Position numbers and translations under genes: made by a program
Assembly: GCA_002348585.1 (NCBI GenBank)
Contig: DEBO01000042.1
Span: forward strand, 11,521 to 22,152
Reading direction: 5' to 3'
From: Alphaproteobacteria bacterium UBA2954
GTDB taxonomy: Bacteria; Pseudomonadota; Alphaproteobacteria; Puniceispirillales; Puniceispirillaceae
Length of the DNA: 10,632 nucleotides
The notes under the pieces: model-generated
What the model saw: only the letters and a program-made list of their open reading frames with translations
Told to the model about the DNA's origin: nothing
Databases searched by the model: none
In this document: one piece after another, positions 1-9,440 of the stretch
How positions within the stretch are numbered: position 1 is the first letter of the stretch
Layout: each line of letters begins with the position of its first letter

Positions 1-377
1 GGATGGATTTCTTTTTCAGCCAGATCCAAGGGGTCAAGCTTAGACAGAAGATGTCCTCTGATTCTATATGCTCTGATCAGCATGATGGCACGCAAACTGT
101 CCAGCGTGGCTGAACGCACATCACCCGCCATCAGATCACGGTCACCTGCGATCCCTTTGGCGACAGCTTTTATCGATGCTTCAGGGTCATTTGCTCCAAC
201 AATTTTAGATGGACCTGAACCCCAGCCGGGTACAGATTCAATATCATCGGAAAGTGCTCCAAGGCCAGAAAACCAGTCTGCCCACTGACTGTCCACAGTA
301 GCTGGGTTATCTGCCCAAGCCCTGTGCATTTCAGCAATAAAGGTCGCGTTCGCCCCTGACAGGAAACTCGTATCCAT
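1..377 (-). CDS. sucA: 2-oxoglutarate dehydrogenase E1 component, N-terminal part (cut by left edge)
   Basis: E1 is the thiamine-diphosphate-dependent decarboxylase of the 2-oxoglutarate dehydrogenase complex, which converts 2-oxoglutarate to succinyl-CoA in the cytosol. Only about 125 codons lie in the window. The start matches the E1o N-terminal domain (TSFLSGANATFIAEMHRAWA, later DSQWADWF). After a variable linker comes the conserved helix LRAIMLIRAYRIRGHLLSKL followed by DPLDL, as in SucA proteins. The thiamine-binding core is outside the window. I chose the ATG at 377 because a GGGGGTGA ribosome-binding match sits at good spacing. In-frame ATGs at 389 and 410 are possible and would add 4 or 11 residues, but have weaker upstream signals. 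It lies downstream of sucD on the same strand, as in alphaproteobacterial sucCDAB clusters. The roughly 0.1 kb gap leaves room for its own promoter; I see a TATAAA at 443-448 (minus) but no convincing -35. Confidence 0.9.
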   Translation of the reverse strand, partial: MDTSFLSGANATFIAEMHRAWADNPATVDSQWADWFSGLGALSDDIESVPGWGSGPSKIVGANDPEASIKAVAKGIAGDRDLMAGDVRSATLDSLRAIMLIRAYRIRGHLLSKLDPLDLAEKEIH

Positions 378-507
378 TCTCACCCCCATGTTCTTCGCAA
401 CCGGTTCCATAAGCAACGACGGTCTTATGTGAAGTATCACTCTTTATATTGTTTCAGAGCAAGTCATCTTAGCGTGAAAAACCCTTTTGCCTGCTCCCTT
501 TAACCGA

Positions 508-1386
508 TTAAAAACTTTTTACGGCTTGCGTAATCGCCTCACCAAGTCCAGATGGTGACGGCGCCATCACGAAGCCAGCAGCTTCCATTGCCGCAATTTT
601 ATCAACAGCCGCCCCACTTCCGCCTGCAACAATTGCGCCAGCATGTCCCATACGCCGTCCTGGCGGGGCGGTCTGGCCAGCAATAAACCCTGCAATTGGC
701 TTTTTATTTGGATGTGCCGCATAAAAGTTAGCCGCCTCTTCTTCTGCTGATCCACCAATCTCGCCAATCATCACGATGGCCTCCGTCTGAGTGTCGTTTA
801 AGAACAAATCAAGACAATCAATAAAATTCGTACCATTTACTGGGTCACCGCCGATGCCAATGCAGGTTGACTGCCCAAATCCGATGGCTGTGGTTTGGGC
901 CACAGCCTCATAGGTCAGCGTGCCTGAGCGTGAAACGATACCCACTTTTCCTACCTGATGTATATGACCAGGCATGATCCCAATTTTGCACCCGCCTGGG
1001 GTAATAATTCCTGGACAGTTTGGCCCAATCAGGCGGCTTTTTGAACCGGAAAGGGCGCGCTTAACCGCAACCATATCATTAACCGGAATACCTTCTGTTA
1101 TACAAACAATGAGGGGTATTTCCGCAGCAATCGCTTCCAAAATAGAATCAGCCGCAAATGGAGGCGGCACATAAATGACAGTAGCTGTCGCATCTGTTTC
1201 CCGGCGAGCCTCTGCAACAGTATTAAACACAGGTAGGCCGAGATGTGTCTGCCCGCCTTTGCCTGGCGTTACCCCGCCAACCATCTGCGTGCCATAGTCA
1301 ATAGCCTGCTGACTGTGGAATGTGCCTTGTGCGCCAGTAAAGCCCTGGCAAATCACTTTGGTTGTCTTATCAACTAATACCGCCAT
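508..1386 (-). CDS. sucD: Succinyl-CoA synthetase (succinate-CoA ligase), alpha subunit
   Basis: The alpha subunit pairs with SucC to interconvert succinyl-CoA and succinate with substrate-level formation of ATP or GTP. The protein has 292 residues, close to the 289 of E. coli SucD. The N-terminal CoA-binding Rossmann domain shows [11 protein letters not shown] (about 14-24) and GGVTPGKGG (37-45). The ligase domain has GPNCPGII (121-128), the SRSGTLTYE loop (152-160) and [11 protein letters not shown] (243-253). His248 in that last motif is the expected phosphohistidine. The ATG at 1386 lies 4 bases after the sucC stop codon, so translation is probably coupled to sucC. The terminal stop is TAA at 508-510. 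The downstream gap to sucA shows no clear hairpin terminator. No anomalies seen. Confidence 0.97.
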   Translation of the reverse strand: MAVLVDKTTKVICQGFTGAQGTFHSQQAIDYGTQMVGGVTPGKGGQTHLGLPVFNTVAEARRETDATATVIYVPPPFAADSILEAIAAEIPLIVCITEGIPVNDMVAVKRALSGSKSRLIGPNCPGIITPGGCKIGIMPGHIHQVGKVGIVSRSGTLTYEAVAQTTAIGFGQSTCIGIGGDPVNGTNFIDCLDLFLNDTQTEAIVMIGEIGGSAEEEAANFYAAHPNKKPIAGFIAGQTAPPGRRMGHAGAIVAGGSGAAVDKIAAMEAAGFVMAPSPSGLGEAITQAVKSF

Positions 1387-1390
1387 CTGC

Positions 1391-2557
1391 CTATGCCCCC
1401 TTCACAGCAGCAACAATTTTTTTGGCTGCGTCACCAAGATTATCCGCTGATATGATCGCAAGGCCTGATTCGTCCATTATTTGCCTACCCTTCTCAACAT
1501 TTGTACCCTCAAGACGCACAACAAGCGGTTTGGTGAGTCCCAACGTGCGAGCGGCTTCAACGACACCTTCAGCAATTACGTCACAGCGCATAATGCCGCC
1601 AAATATATTAACAAGAATACCTTCAACATTTTTATCAGACAGAATAATTTTAAATGCTTCTGTCACCCGCTCTGTTGTAGCGCTGCCACCTACATCCAAA
1701 AAGTTTGCAGGCTCACCACCTTCAAGCTTGATGATATCCATGGTCGCCATCGCTAGACCAGCTCCATTGACCATGCACCCAATCGTGCCATCCAACTTAA
1801 TGTAATTTAGGTCAAATTCAGACGCTTTAACTTCACTCTCATCTTCCTCAGTGAGGTCTCGCAGCGCCAGCACATCTTTCTGGCGGAACAAAGCATTGTC
1901 ATCGAAGCTCATCTTAGCATCCAGAGCCAGCAAATCACCTGATCTTGTAACCACCAACGGGTTGATTTCAACAAGGGACGCATCAAGCTTTGTAAAAGCT
2001 CCGTAGATACCTGACAAAAATCCTGAAGCCTGTTTTCCAGTTGTACCTGTCAGCTTCAGCGCATTAGCAACGGACCGGATATGATGCGGCTTCAGGCCAG
2101 TCGCCGGGTCGATTGAAATTGTTAAGATACGTTCAGGCGTCTCAGCAGCAACAGCCTCAATATCCATACCACCTTCCGTTGAGGCGATAATCGTGATCTG
2201 ACTAGAACTTCTATCAACTAGCATGGACAGATAGAGCTCAGTTGCGATATCGCATCCTTCCTCAATATAGAGCCGCTGAACCTCCTTACCTGCTGGACCT
2301 GTCTGATGAGTGACGAGTGTTGAGCCTAAAATACGCTGCGCTTCTGTTTTGACTTCTACTGCAGAAGTCACAACCTTCACTCCACCTGCCTTACCACGGC
2401 CACCAGCGTGAATCTGAGCTTTAACAACGGTGACATCGCTGCCCAGCTTCTTTGCAGCGGACACGGCCTCATCCACTGTGAATGCAGCTATCCCTTTTGG
2501 AACAGCCACGCCAAACCCCCGCAGCAGTTCTTTTGCCTGATGTTCGTGAATATTCAT
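1391..2557 (-). CDS. sucC: Succinyl-CoA synthetase (ADP/GDP-forming), beta subunit
   Basis: The beta subunit carries the ATP-grasp nucleotide-binding fold and the succinate site of succinyl-CoA synthetase. The protein has 388 residues, the same length as E. coli SucC. It opens with [12 protein letters not shown], typical of the family. The ATP-grasp region shows [17 protein letters not shown] (45-61). The Mg-binding residues fall at Asn199 (LVEINP) and Asp213 ([10 protein letters not shown]), the same numbers as in E. coli. The C-terminal half has [15 protein letters not shown] (260-274), LDVGGSA (287-293) and [16 protein letters not shown] (317-332), the power-helix and substrate-loop region. 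GAGGGG upstream of the ATG is a good ribosome-binding site. The 65-base leader follows a predicted terminator at the end of mdh, so sucCD may be expressed partly apart from mdh, by read-through or by a promoter I could not identify. Confidence 0.97.
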   Translation of the reverse strand: MNIHEHQAKELLRGFGVAVPKGIAAFTVDEAVSAAKKLGSDVTVVKAQIHAGGRGKAGGVKVVTSAVEVKTEAQRILGSTLVTHQTGPAGKEVQRLYIEEGCDIATELYLSMLVDRSSSQITIIASTEGGMDIEAVAAETPERILTISIDPATGLKPHHIRSVANALKLTGTTGKQASGFLSGIYGAFTKLDASLVEINPLVVTRSGDLLALDAKMSFDDNALFRQKDVLALRDLTEEDESEVKASEFDLNYIKLDGTIGCMVNGAGLAMATMDIIKLEGGEPANFLDVGGSATTERVTEAFKIILSDKNVEGILVNIFGGIMRCDVIAEGVVEAARTLGLTKPLVVRLEGTNVEKGRQIMDESGLAIISADNLGDAAKKIVAAVKGA

Positions 2558-2610
2558 CCTACTTTCCCCTCATCTGAAAGCTGATCTGCACACTAACCAG
2601 CTGTTCAGCC

Positions 2611-3585
<975 letters not shown>

Positions 3586-3599
3586 TTAAATTTTTACTT

Positions 3600-3622
3600 G
3601 GTTTACCGTGCCGTGCTAAACC
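3600..3622. promoter_or_regulatory. 23-bp dyad in the mdh leader, possible operator or mRNA hairpin
   Basis: GGTTTA at 3600-3605 is mirrored exactly by TAAACC at 3617-3622 around an 11-base centre. The centre contains the direct repeat CCGTGCCGTG and is itself partly symmetric. It begins 27 bases upstream of the mdh ATG, in the only gap (3574-3716) before mdh. It could be a transcription-factor half-site pair or a leader hairpin. No T-tract follows on either strand, so a terminator is unlikely. I found no convincing sigma70 promoter in this gap. The function is a guess. Confidence 0.3.
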
Positions 3623-3716
3623 AGTACAAAGGTCACGCGATTCAGCAGGATTTTATGCTTTTTCCTACAAAATTTAGCACATAACCGCAAGCTATATCAT
3701 CTGTCTCGCTTGGGGC

Positions 3717-4832
3717 TCATGAATTGATTTGCATTCCCCGCAGCTGGGCCATTTCCTGCAAGCGTGAACAGGTTCTTTCAAATTCAAAGCCCCATCTGTC
3801 GCCCTGATACAGTCTGTCCACCTGCGCAGCAGCGCTAGCGATCATAAAACGGCCCCTGTCATACAGCGCGTCAACCAGCCACATAAGCCGCCTTGCTTCA
3901 TTCTGACTTGTGTCATCCAGAATCGGAATATCTCGAAGAACCAATCCCGAAAACCGATCCGCGACAGCCAGATAATCACGCACACCAAGTGGCTGGCCAC
4001 ATAAGCGGTGAAAGCTAACATCAACCACATCACCAGAAACACGTTCAAAGGATAATGAGCGGCCAGAAAATATCATGGTTTCACAGCTTATTTCTGAGCC
4101 CCCACCCAACGTTGAGAAAATCTGATCAAGTTCTGCGCCAACACTAGCATCACTAGCGGCTGGCTGCAGATGCCAGCCAGATACAGACGCTAAAAACACC
4201 TTCCGCCAATCCTGGCCAGAGGCAATTTCATAGATGTTCAAACGCATATTCAAATCAGCGATGAAAGGCAAAAATCTGTCTCTATGTAGCCCATCAAGAT
4301 AAAGCAAGTCTGGCGGCCGGTTTGACGTAGTCACCAGAACCATACCCCTATCCCACATTGCAAGAAAAAGACGGCGAATAATCATTGCGTCTGCAATATC
4401 ACGGACTTCCATCTCGTCAAAACATATGATCTGCCCGCCAGCCATCAGCTTGTCCGCAGCGCTGCAAATTGGGTCAGTATGTCCGGCCTTGCGAGCGGCC
4501 TGCACTTCATTCTGAGCATTCACCATAAAGTCGTGGAAATGAAACCGCTGACTGTTAAGAGGCTTTGCTGCTTTGGCAAACATATCCATCAACATCGTTT
4601 TACCACGGCCGACACCTCCATAAAGATATAGACCCTTTACTGCATCTTTTGCCTGTTTACCGAACCCAAATAAACGGCGAATTGGCTCAAAACGGCGACT
4701 GTGTTGCGCGGGTTGCAGGGCTTCAAACAGGTTTTCAAGATGCATAACAGCATCAGCCTGACCTTCATCAGGCTGCAATTCACCTGAGTTTATCTTTTTC
4801 TGATAAAGTGCGCGTGGCGAAGCTGTTGTCAT
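3717..4832 (-). CDS. zapE: AFG1-family / ZapE cell-division ATPase
   Basis: This is a P-loop ATPase of the AFG1/LACE1/ZapE family. In E. coli ZapE acts on the Z-ring; mitochondrial homologues assist quality control of respiratory-chain proteins. The protein has 371 residues, a usual family length. The N-terminus ALYQKKINSGELQPDEGQ is the characteristic entry segment. Walker A is GGVGRGKT (72-79) and Walker B is IICFDE (135-140). The family sequence FHFHDFMV (97-104) and the sensor-1-like TTSNRPPDLLY (168-178) are also present. The ATG at 4832 follows the sdhB stop by 34 bases with only a weak ribosome-binding site, and no terminator lies between them, so co-transcription with sdh is likely. 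This gene is often found between sdhB and mdh in Alphaproteobacteria. The exact substrate here is unknown. Confidence 0.93.
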   Translation of the reverse strand: MTTASPRALYQKKINSGELQPDEGQADAVMHLENLFEALQPAQHSRRFEPIRRLFGFGKQAKDAVKGLYLYGGVGRGKTMLMDMFAKAAKPLNSQRFHFHDFMVNAQNEVQAARKAGHTDPICSAADKLMAGGQIICFDEMEVRDIADAMIIRRLFLAMWDRGMVLVTTSNRPPDLLYLDGLHRDRFLPFIADLNMRLNIYEIASGQDWRKVFLASVSGWHLQPAASDASVGAELDQIFSTLGGGSEISCETMIFSGRSLSFERVSGDVVDVSFHRLCGQPLGVRDYLAVADRFSGLVLRDIPILDDTSQNEARRLMWLVDALYDRGRFMIASAAAQVDRLYQGDRWGFEFERTCSRLQEMAQLRGMQINS

Positions 4833-4866
4833 TAAATTAGCTACTTAGCACTATTTTTATCTGTTC

Positions 4867-5643
4867 TTATCGTTTAGCAATTAACTTTTTAATTTCACCA
4901 ATTGCCTTTCCCGGGTTAAGTCCCTTAGGGCAAGTTTTTGCGCAATTCATAATGGTATGGCAACGATATAGACTAAAAGGGTCTTCTAACGCTTTCAGTC
5001 GTTCGCTGGTGAACTCATCGCGACTATCTGCTATCCAGCGATATGCTTGAAGCAATACGGCAGGACCAAGGTATTTGTCACCATTCCACCAATAGGATGG
5101 GCATGATGTTGAACAACTGAAGCACAGTACACATTCCCACAATCCGTCGATTTTTTCGCGTTCTTCAGGTGTTTGTTTTCGCTCACTTCCTTCCGGCGGG
5201 ACTGATTCTGTTTTTAACCATGGTTCAACTGATGTGAGTTGGGCATACGCATGTGTCAAATCTGGAACCAAATCCTTAACCACAGGCATATGCGGTAGTG
5301 GATAAATTTTCACATCACCTTTCACATCATCGATTGATTTCAAGCAAGCAAGAGTATTTGAACCATCTATATTCATTGAACAGGACCCACAAATACCTTC
5401 TCGGCAGGACCGCCGAAATGTCAGACTAGAATCCATCTCGTTTTTAATTTTAATTAGCGCGTCCAGAACCATCGGACCACACTCATCTAAGTCAACCTGA
5501 AAATTATCTATACGGGGGTTTTCATCATCTTCTGGCGACCAACGGTAGATTAAAAATGTCCGAGTGTTTTGTGCACCTTCTTTTGTCGGATGATGTTTGC
5601 CCTTGGTGACCTTTGAATTTTGAGGCAAGGTAAATTGCGCCAT
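4867..5643 (-). CDS. sdhB: Succinate dehydrogenase iron-sulfur subunit
   Basis: SdhB carries electrons from the SdhA flavin to the quinone site of complex II at the inner face of the cytoplasmic membrane. The protein has 258 residues. The plant-type ferredoxin domain has Cys80, Cys85, Cys88 and Cys100 ([10 protein letters not shown] and later LAC) for the [2Fe-2S] cluster. The C-terminal domain has [12 protein letters not shown] (Cys171, 174, 177, 181) and [12 protein letters not shown] (Cys228, 234, 238). By family homology Cys171/174/177/238 hold the [4Fe-4S] cluster and Cys181/228/234 the [3Fe-4S] cluster. All ligands are present. The ATG is preceded by AGGAAG at 7 bases. The gap from sdhA is 42 bases, consistent with one operon. 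Confidence 0.97.
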   Translation of the reverse strand: MAQFTLPQNSKVTKGKHHPTKEGAQNTRTFLIYRWSPEDDENPRIDNFQVDLDECGPMVLDALIKIKNEMDSSLTFRRSCREGICGSCSMNIDGSNTLACLKSIDDVKGDVKIYPLPHMPVVKDLVPDLTHAYAQLTSVEPWLKTESVPPEGSERKQTPEEREKIDGLWECVLCFSCSTSCPSYWWNGDKYLGPAVLLQAYRWIADSRDEFTSERLKALEDPFSLYRCHTIMNCAKTCPKGLNPGKAIGEIKKLIAKR

Positions 5644-5685
5644 TAAAAATCTTCCTAACTCTATTACTTTTGGGCCTCAAATATT

Positions 5686-7476
5686 TTAATATACTCGAGC
5701 AACAGGAGGGATAGGTTGTGTTTCGTTTGACAACGTATTCATTATTACATCTCGGTAATCGATTGTGGAATGATTGTTCTGATCCAACCACATAACCGTA
5801 TGTTTCATCCAGTTCTCATCATCACGGTCGGGGAAATCTTCATGGGCATGCGCGCCTCGTGATTCGGTTCGCTGTTGAGCAGAACGCACAGTCACAAGGG
5901 CCTGTCCCATAAGATTTTCAAGCTCAAGTGCTTCGATTAGGTCAGTATTCCAGATGAGTGACCTGTCCTCAATACCGATATCCCCAATTTCAGAAGCAAT
6001 AGCCCCCATTTTTTTAACGCCTTCATCCAGTGAAGCTCCAGATCTGAAAACGGCCGCATATTGTTGCATTGCTCTCTGCATATCCAAGCGTAGTTTTCCA
6101 ACCCTAACATCGCCCTTGGCATGACGCATACGGTCAATTCGATCAAGGGCTTTGTCTGTAGACTTAGTATTTACAGGCGGCAGAGTTGCCCCTGACTTTA
6201 CGGTGTCAGCAGCCCGTTTTGCTGCTGCCCGCCCAAACACCACAATATCCAATAATGAGTTTGTTCCCAACCGATTGGCCCCGTGAACAGACACACAGGC
6301 AGCCTCACCAATCGCCATCAGGCCTGGCGCCACTCGGTTCTGATCATCTTCTGTTGGTGAGAGCACCTCACCATGATAATTGGTGGGAATACCTCCCATA
6401 TTATAGTGAACTGTGGGCAATACCGGAATCGGCTCCCTTGTAACATCCACACCGCAGAATATACGGGCTGTTTCAGTAATGCCAGGCAGACGTTCATGCA
6501 GAGTTGCCGCATCAAGATGTTCAAGATGAAGCAGAATATGGTCTTTCCCCGGCCCAACGCCGCGGCCTTCATTGATTTCCATCGTCATTGCTCGACTCAC
6601 AACATCACGGCTGGCCAGGTCCTTAGCGGTTGGTGCGTAGCGTTCCATAAATCGCTCGCCTTCTGAATTGGTCAGATAGCCGCCTTCACCACGCGCACCT
6701 TCAGTAATCAGAACACCAGCACCATAAACACCGGTTGGATGAAACTGGACAAATTCCATATCCTGAAGCGGTAACCCGGCGCGAAGCGCCATGGCATTGC
6801 CGTCCCCGGTGCAGGTGTGGGCAGATGTACAAGAGAAATAGACCCGGCCATATCCCCCAGTAGCTAGCACAGTGCGCTGTCCCAGGAACCGATGGATAGA
6901 ACCATCGTCCATAGACAAGGCCAGTACACCCTGACAGGCTCCGTTATCATCCATGATCAAATCAATTGCATAATATTCAACAAAAAATTTTGCTTTGTGG
7001 CGCAGACATTGCTGATAGAGAGTGTGTAAAATTGCATGACCAGTCCGGTCGGCTGCCGCACAGGCGCGGCGAGCCATGTTTTTGCCATAATCGAGCGTAT
7101 GCCCGCCAAAAGGCCGTTGATAAATGTTCCCATCTTCTGTTCGAGAAAACGGTACACCAAAATTTTCAAGTTCAATCACTGACGGGATTGCTTCACGACA
7201 CATATATTCAATGGCGTCCTGGTCTCCAAGCCAGTCTGAGCCCTTTACAGTGTCGTACATATGAAATTTCCAATTGTCGTCTTCTCCCATATTGTTAAGA
7301 GCAGCGCCAATGCCACCCTGTGCCGCAACCGTATGAGATCGAGTTGGAAAAACTTTAGTAATGCAGGCCGTGTGCAAACCAGCGGTGGCCATTCCGAGAG
7401 TGGCACGCAATCCGGCGCCACCAGCTCCGACAACCACTACGTCAAGCTGATGGTCGGTAATTTCATATGCACTCAT
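5686..7476 (-). CDS. sdhA: Succinate dehydrogenase flavoprotein subunit
   Basis: SdhA oxidises succinate to fumarate with covalently bound FAD and passes electrons to SdhB. The protein has 596 residues, the usual length. The FAD Rossmann motif [12 protein letters not shown] lies at 14-25. [13 protein letters not shown] (46-58) contains His48, the expected flavin-linked histidine. Substrate-site elements are QFHPTG (His246), TEGARGEGG (258-266), ASRD with the expected proton-shuttle Arg290, HYNMGGI (His357) and [10 protein letters not shown] with Arg402. The C-terminal tail ends with PPVARVY, a common SdhA ending. GGAG sits 8 bases before the ATG. An unusually long 130-base gap separates it from sdhD; the spacing to sdhB is 42 bases. 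Confidence 0.98.
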   Translation of the reverse strand: MSAYEITDHQLDVVVVGAGGAGLRATLGMATAGLHTACITKVFPTRSHTVAAQGGIGAALNNMGEDDNWKFHMYDTVKGSDWLGDQDAIEYMCREAIPSVIELENFGVPFSRTEDGNIYQRPFGGHTLDYGKNMARRACAAADRTGHAILHTLYQQCLRHKAKFFVEYYAIDLIMDDNGACQGVLALSMDDGSIHRFLGQRTVLATGGYGRVYFSCTSAHTCTGDGNAMALRAGLPLQDMEFVQFHPTGVYGAGVLITEGARGEGGYLTNSEGERFMERYAPTAKDLASRDVVSRAMTMEINEGRGVGPGKDHILLHLEHLDAATLHERLPGITETARIFCGVDVTREPIPVLPTVHYNMGGIPTNYHGEVLSPTEDDQNRVAPGLMAIGEAACVSVHGANRLGTNSLLDIVVFGRAAAKRAADTVKSGATLPPVNTKSTDKALDRIDRMRHAKGDVRVGKLRLDMQRAMQQYAAVFRSGASLDEGVKKMGAIASEIGDIGIEDRSLIWNTDLIEALELENLMGQALVTVRSAQQRTESRGAHAHEDFPDRDDENWMKHTVMWLDQNNHSTIDYRDVIMNTLSNETQPIPPVARVY

Positions 7477-7606
7477 TATTTAAACTCCAAATTTAAGGAC
7501 TTAACTTACTGGAAAAAAAGTAAAATTATTAGCCTATTTCCTGCATCATGGTATGAAAAGCCAACTTCAGTAAGCTTCAGCACAATTCCTACCCTCTTTT
7601 AGCTTT
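7477..7606. other. 130-base A+T-rich gap inside the sdh operon
   Basis: This stretch between the sdhD stop and the sdhA start is much longer than the other sdh gaps (20 and 42 bases). It holds the sdhA ribosome-binding site (GGAG near 7485-7488) and a short direct repeat, CTTCAG at 7565-7570 and 7575-7580. I see no strong hairpin followed by a T-tract, no convincing -35/-10 pair and no credible small gene. It may be a leader that sets sdhA translation or mRNA stability, but nothing in it proves this. Confidence 0.35.
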
Positions 7607-7993
7607 CTACAAAACGACCACTAGGACGCTAAAAATAGCTATTGCGCCAATAAAAGTTGCAAGGATTTTTATGAGATTAATTGCTACCATCCTTACACCT
7701 TCATTTGAAACATAGTCTTCTAATACAACCTGCAAACCTAAAGTGGCATGCCACAAACCTATCGCAACGAATAAGATTACTACAGGCGCATTTACCGGAT
7801 TGGACACAATGCTAATCGCCGTAAAATAGTTAGCTCCAGACAAACTAATTAATAGATATATCATCCAGCTAACAAGAAATATCATCATTACCGCACTTAT
7901 TCTTTGATGCCACCAATGAGGAAATCCAGATTTTACTTCACCTGTTTCAAGTAATTTTTCAAAAGGCTTTTTCCAACTAATTTTAATTTTCAT
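7607..7993 (-). CDS. sdhD: Succinate dehydrogenase membrane anchor subunit
   Basis: SdhD is the second hydrophobic anchor of complex II and helps bind heme b and ubiquinone. The 128-residue protein has three predicted membrane helices, about residues 33-52, 69-91 and 103-127. The N-terminal segment has HWWHQRISA (26-34), typical of the family. Helix 2 contains LWHATLGLQVVLEDYV: His82 is the likely heme ligand, and Asp93-Tyr94 match the DY pair of the quinone pocket (E. coli Asp82-Tyr83). The start lies 20 bases after sdhC and lacks a strong ribosome-binding site, so coupling to sdhC translation is likely. The gene looks A+T-richer than sdhA, which is common for small membrane anchors and need not mean transfer. 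Confidence 0.9.
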   Translation of the reverse strand: MKIKISWKKPFEKLLETGEVKSGFPHWWHQRISAVMMIFLVSWMIYLLISLSGANYFTAISIVSNPVNAPVVILFVAIGLWHATLGLQVVLEDYVSNEGVRMVAINLIKILATFIGAIAIFSVLVVVL

Positions 7994-8013
7994 GATTGGC
8001 CCGAATATCTGAA

Positions 8014-8391
8014 TTATAGATAAATTAATAACCAGAAACTAAGAGTAAATAGAATGGCTATAAAAATGGTTAGATAGCCCGACCTGTAAATTGATGGTAT
8101 GTCTAACCCAATGACAGCGTCCCAGAAAAGATGACGAATTCCATTACAAGCATGATAAAACAGCGCTAGACTATAGCCAAATAACACTAATTTGCCGATA
8201 GGGTGTGACACGAATTGTTGAGCTATGTTAAAAGTATTTTCCCCTGCAGCTAACATGACTAGCCACAGCGCCACTAATACAGTGCCTGTGGACATTACAA
8301 CGCCAGAAGCTCGATGTGATATTGACATTAGGGCCGGTAACGGTAGACGATAAACTTGCAAATGAGGGGATAATGGACGGGGTTTTGACAT
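8014..8391 (-). CDS. sdhC: Succinate dehydrogenase cytochrome b556 subunit
   Basis: SdhC is the first membrane anchor of complex II and binds heme b and ubiquinone together with SdhD. From the ATG at 8391 the protein has 125 residues and begins MSKPRPLSPHLQVYRLPLPA, the standard family start. A GTG at 8400 would add three residues but has poor spacing to any ribosome-binding site. SISHRASGV (23-31) holds the Ser/Arg pair of the quinone site. HACNGIRHLFWD has His80 as the likely heme ligand, equivalent to E. coli His84, and the conserved GIRHL signature. Three membrane helices are seen at about 28-50, 68-90 and 105-125. It is the first gene of the sdh operon, with a promoter candidate about 60 bases upstream. 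Confidence 0.93.
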   Translation of the reverse strand: MSKPRPLSPHLQVYRLPLPALMSISHRASGVVMSTGTVLVALWLVMLAAGENTFNIAQQFVSHPIGKLVLFGYSLALFYHACNGIRHLFWDAVIGLDIPSIYRSGYLTIFIAILFTLSFWLLIYL

Positions 8392-8448
8392 TGCACGCAC
8401 ACTTCTAAAAGAATTTACGACTGCTTAACTCAATCTCTCAACTTTAAG

Positions 8449-8477
8449 TTCATACCGGATCATCCCAATTTTTTCAA
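8449..8477 (-). promoter_or_regulatory. Predicted sigma70-type promoter of the sdh operon
   Basis: On the minus strand TTGAAA (8472-8477, five of six matches to TTGACA) is separated by exactly 17 bases from TATGAA (8449-8454, four of six matches to TATAAT). Transcription would begin near 8442 and give a leader of about 50 bases before the sdhC ATG. Its position in the divergent intergenic region, directly before the first sdh gene, supports the call. A dyad lies just upstream of the -35 box. Confidence 0.5.
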
Positions 8478-8480
8478 TCT

Positions 8481-8501
8481 TATGGCAATGCTTTTGCTAT
8501 A
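8481..8501. promoter_or_regulatory. Dyad just upstream of the sdh -35 box, possible regulator site
   Basis: TATGGCAA (8481-8488) and TTGCTATA (8494-8501) are inverted repeats matching at seven of eight positions around a 5-base centre. The dyad is centred about 50 bases before the predicted sdh transcription start. That position suits an activator of sdh, or a regulator shared with the divergent pyridoxal kinase gene. I cannot assign it to a known regulator family. A repeat this short can arise by chance in A+T-rich DNA. Confidence 0.25.
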
Positions 8502-8618
8502 TGGCGAGACCCACTTATCTCATATCACTTTATTGCAGAAATCGTCATATTTGATAGCCAGATAAGAAACAAAGCAACCTTTAGAGGCAAAGCGTTAAAT
8601 CAAGAAACTTTGGTGTTT

Positions 8619-9440
8619 ATGACAAACAAAATCATCCTTTCAATTCAATCGGCTGTTATGCATGGGGCTGTAGGCAACAGCGCGGCCATGCCAATTTATC
8701 AGTTTTTGCGCCAACCAGCTGAGTCTCTCGACACTGTGCAGCTAGCTGCACACCCCGGTTTTGGTACAAACATGCTATCGGTCACTCCTGCTGCTGAGCT
8801 TGATGCAATGCTTGCTGATTATGCGAAATTGGGTATTTTTCAACATTTAGGCGCAATACAGACAGGCTATTTTGGCGATCATACCCAAATCCTACCTGTT
8901 GCCCAGTTCATCGCCACGAGCAAACAGAAAAATGAAACGCTAGTCTATTTGCTAGATCCTGTCTTAGGTGATGCAGGGCGTTTATATGTGAACAGAAGTA
9001 TCTCTGACGCGATACGGGCTGATCTTCTGCCTCATGCTGATATTATCACACCAAATCAGTTCGAACTTACCCTGCTCGCAGAGACAGTAATAAAAAATGA
9101 AGCTGACGCAGTGACGGCGGCCCGTCAACTGATTACAGGAAGCCTGAAAGCTGTTTTTGCCACAGGGATCACGACCGCATCCAGCCAGGTTTGTGACATT
9201 CTGGTTAGCTCTGAAACAGAGCAAATAATGACCGCAGACAAACAACCAAACGGTGTTTCCGGAAGTGGTGATGTCTTATCTGCTTTTTTTTTAAATGCCA
9301 TTCTATCTGGTCAAAACCTAGCCAAGGCAGCCCAAACAGCCAACACAAAGACAGCAGAAATTCTTGCCAAAGCAGATACTGCACTGACGATGCCTGTTCT
9401 GCGTCATATCTGGGAAGACAGCGCCACAAGACACTGGTGA
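8619..9440 (+). CDS. Pyridoxal kinase (PdxK/PdxY type, ribokinase superfamily)
   Basis: The enzyme phosphorylates pyridoxal and related B6 vitamers to make pyridoxal 5'-phosphate by salvage. From the ATG at 8619 the protein has 273 residues. It begins IILSIQSAVMHGAVGNSAA (5-23), the hallmark pyridoxal-binding start. VQLAAHPGFGT (40-50), GAIQTGYFG (78-86), DPVLGDAGRLYV (113-124) and ADIITPNQFEL (140-150) follow in family order. The C-terminal anion hole is GVSGSGDVLSAFF (212-224) with Asp218 as the probable catalytic base. A TTG at 8610 is an alternative start, but GGTG at 5 bases favours the ATG. The pdxK and pdxY subtypes are not separable by eye. It is divergent from sdhC and convergent with asd, its TGA touching the asd stop codon. 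Relatives such as hydroxymethylpyrimidine kinase (ThiD) fit less well at the SIQS and ITPNQFEL motifs. Confidence 0.88.
   Translation: MTNKIILSIQSAVMHGAVGNSAAMPIYQFLRQPAESLDTVQLAAHPGFGTNMLSVTPAAELDAMLADYAKLGIFQHLGAIQTGYFGDHTQILPVAQFIATSKQKNETLVYLLDPVLGDAGRLYVNRSISDAIRADLLPHADIITPNQFELTLLAETVIKNEADAVTAARQLITGSLKAVFATGITTASSQVCDILVSSETEQIMTADKQPNGVSGSGDVLSAFFLNAILSGQNLAKAAQTANTKTAEILAKADTALTMPVLRHIWEDSATRHW

Noticed and set aside
82..288. Plus-strand open frame near the left edge
   Set aside because: The minus strand here encodes a clear SucA N-terminus, which explains the open frame.
1362..1805. Plus-strand open frame of 147 codons opposite the 3' end of sucC
   Set aside because: It overlaps an intact, motif-complete sucC. 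The translation has no recognisable domain and looks like the antisense shadow of a biased coding frame.
2580..2609. Imperfect hairpin GCTGA/TCAGC in the sucC leader
   Set aside because: The outer stem is 5 bp with a 20-base interior and only a 3-bp inner helix; this is expected by chance, and no switch partner for the upstream terminator was found.
3625..3690. Possible mdh promoter with a TAAAAT -10 box on the minus strand
   Set aside because: No acceptable -35 box occurs 16-18 bases upstream of it, so I did not list a promoter.
7607..8391. A+T-richer composition of sdhC and sdhD as a sign of gene transfer
   Set aside because: Small hydrophobic anchors favour A+T-rich codons, the genes sit in the canonical operon position, and all key residues are present.
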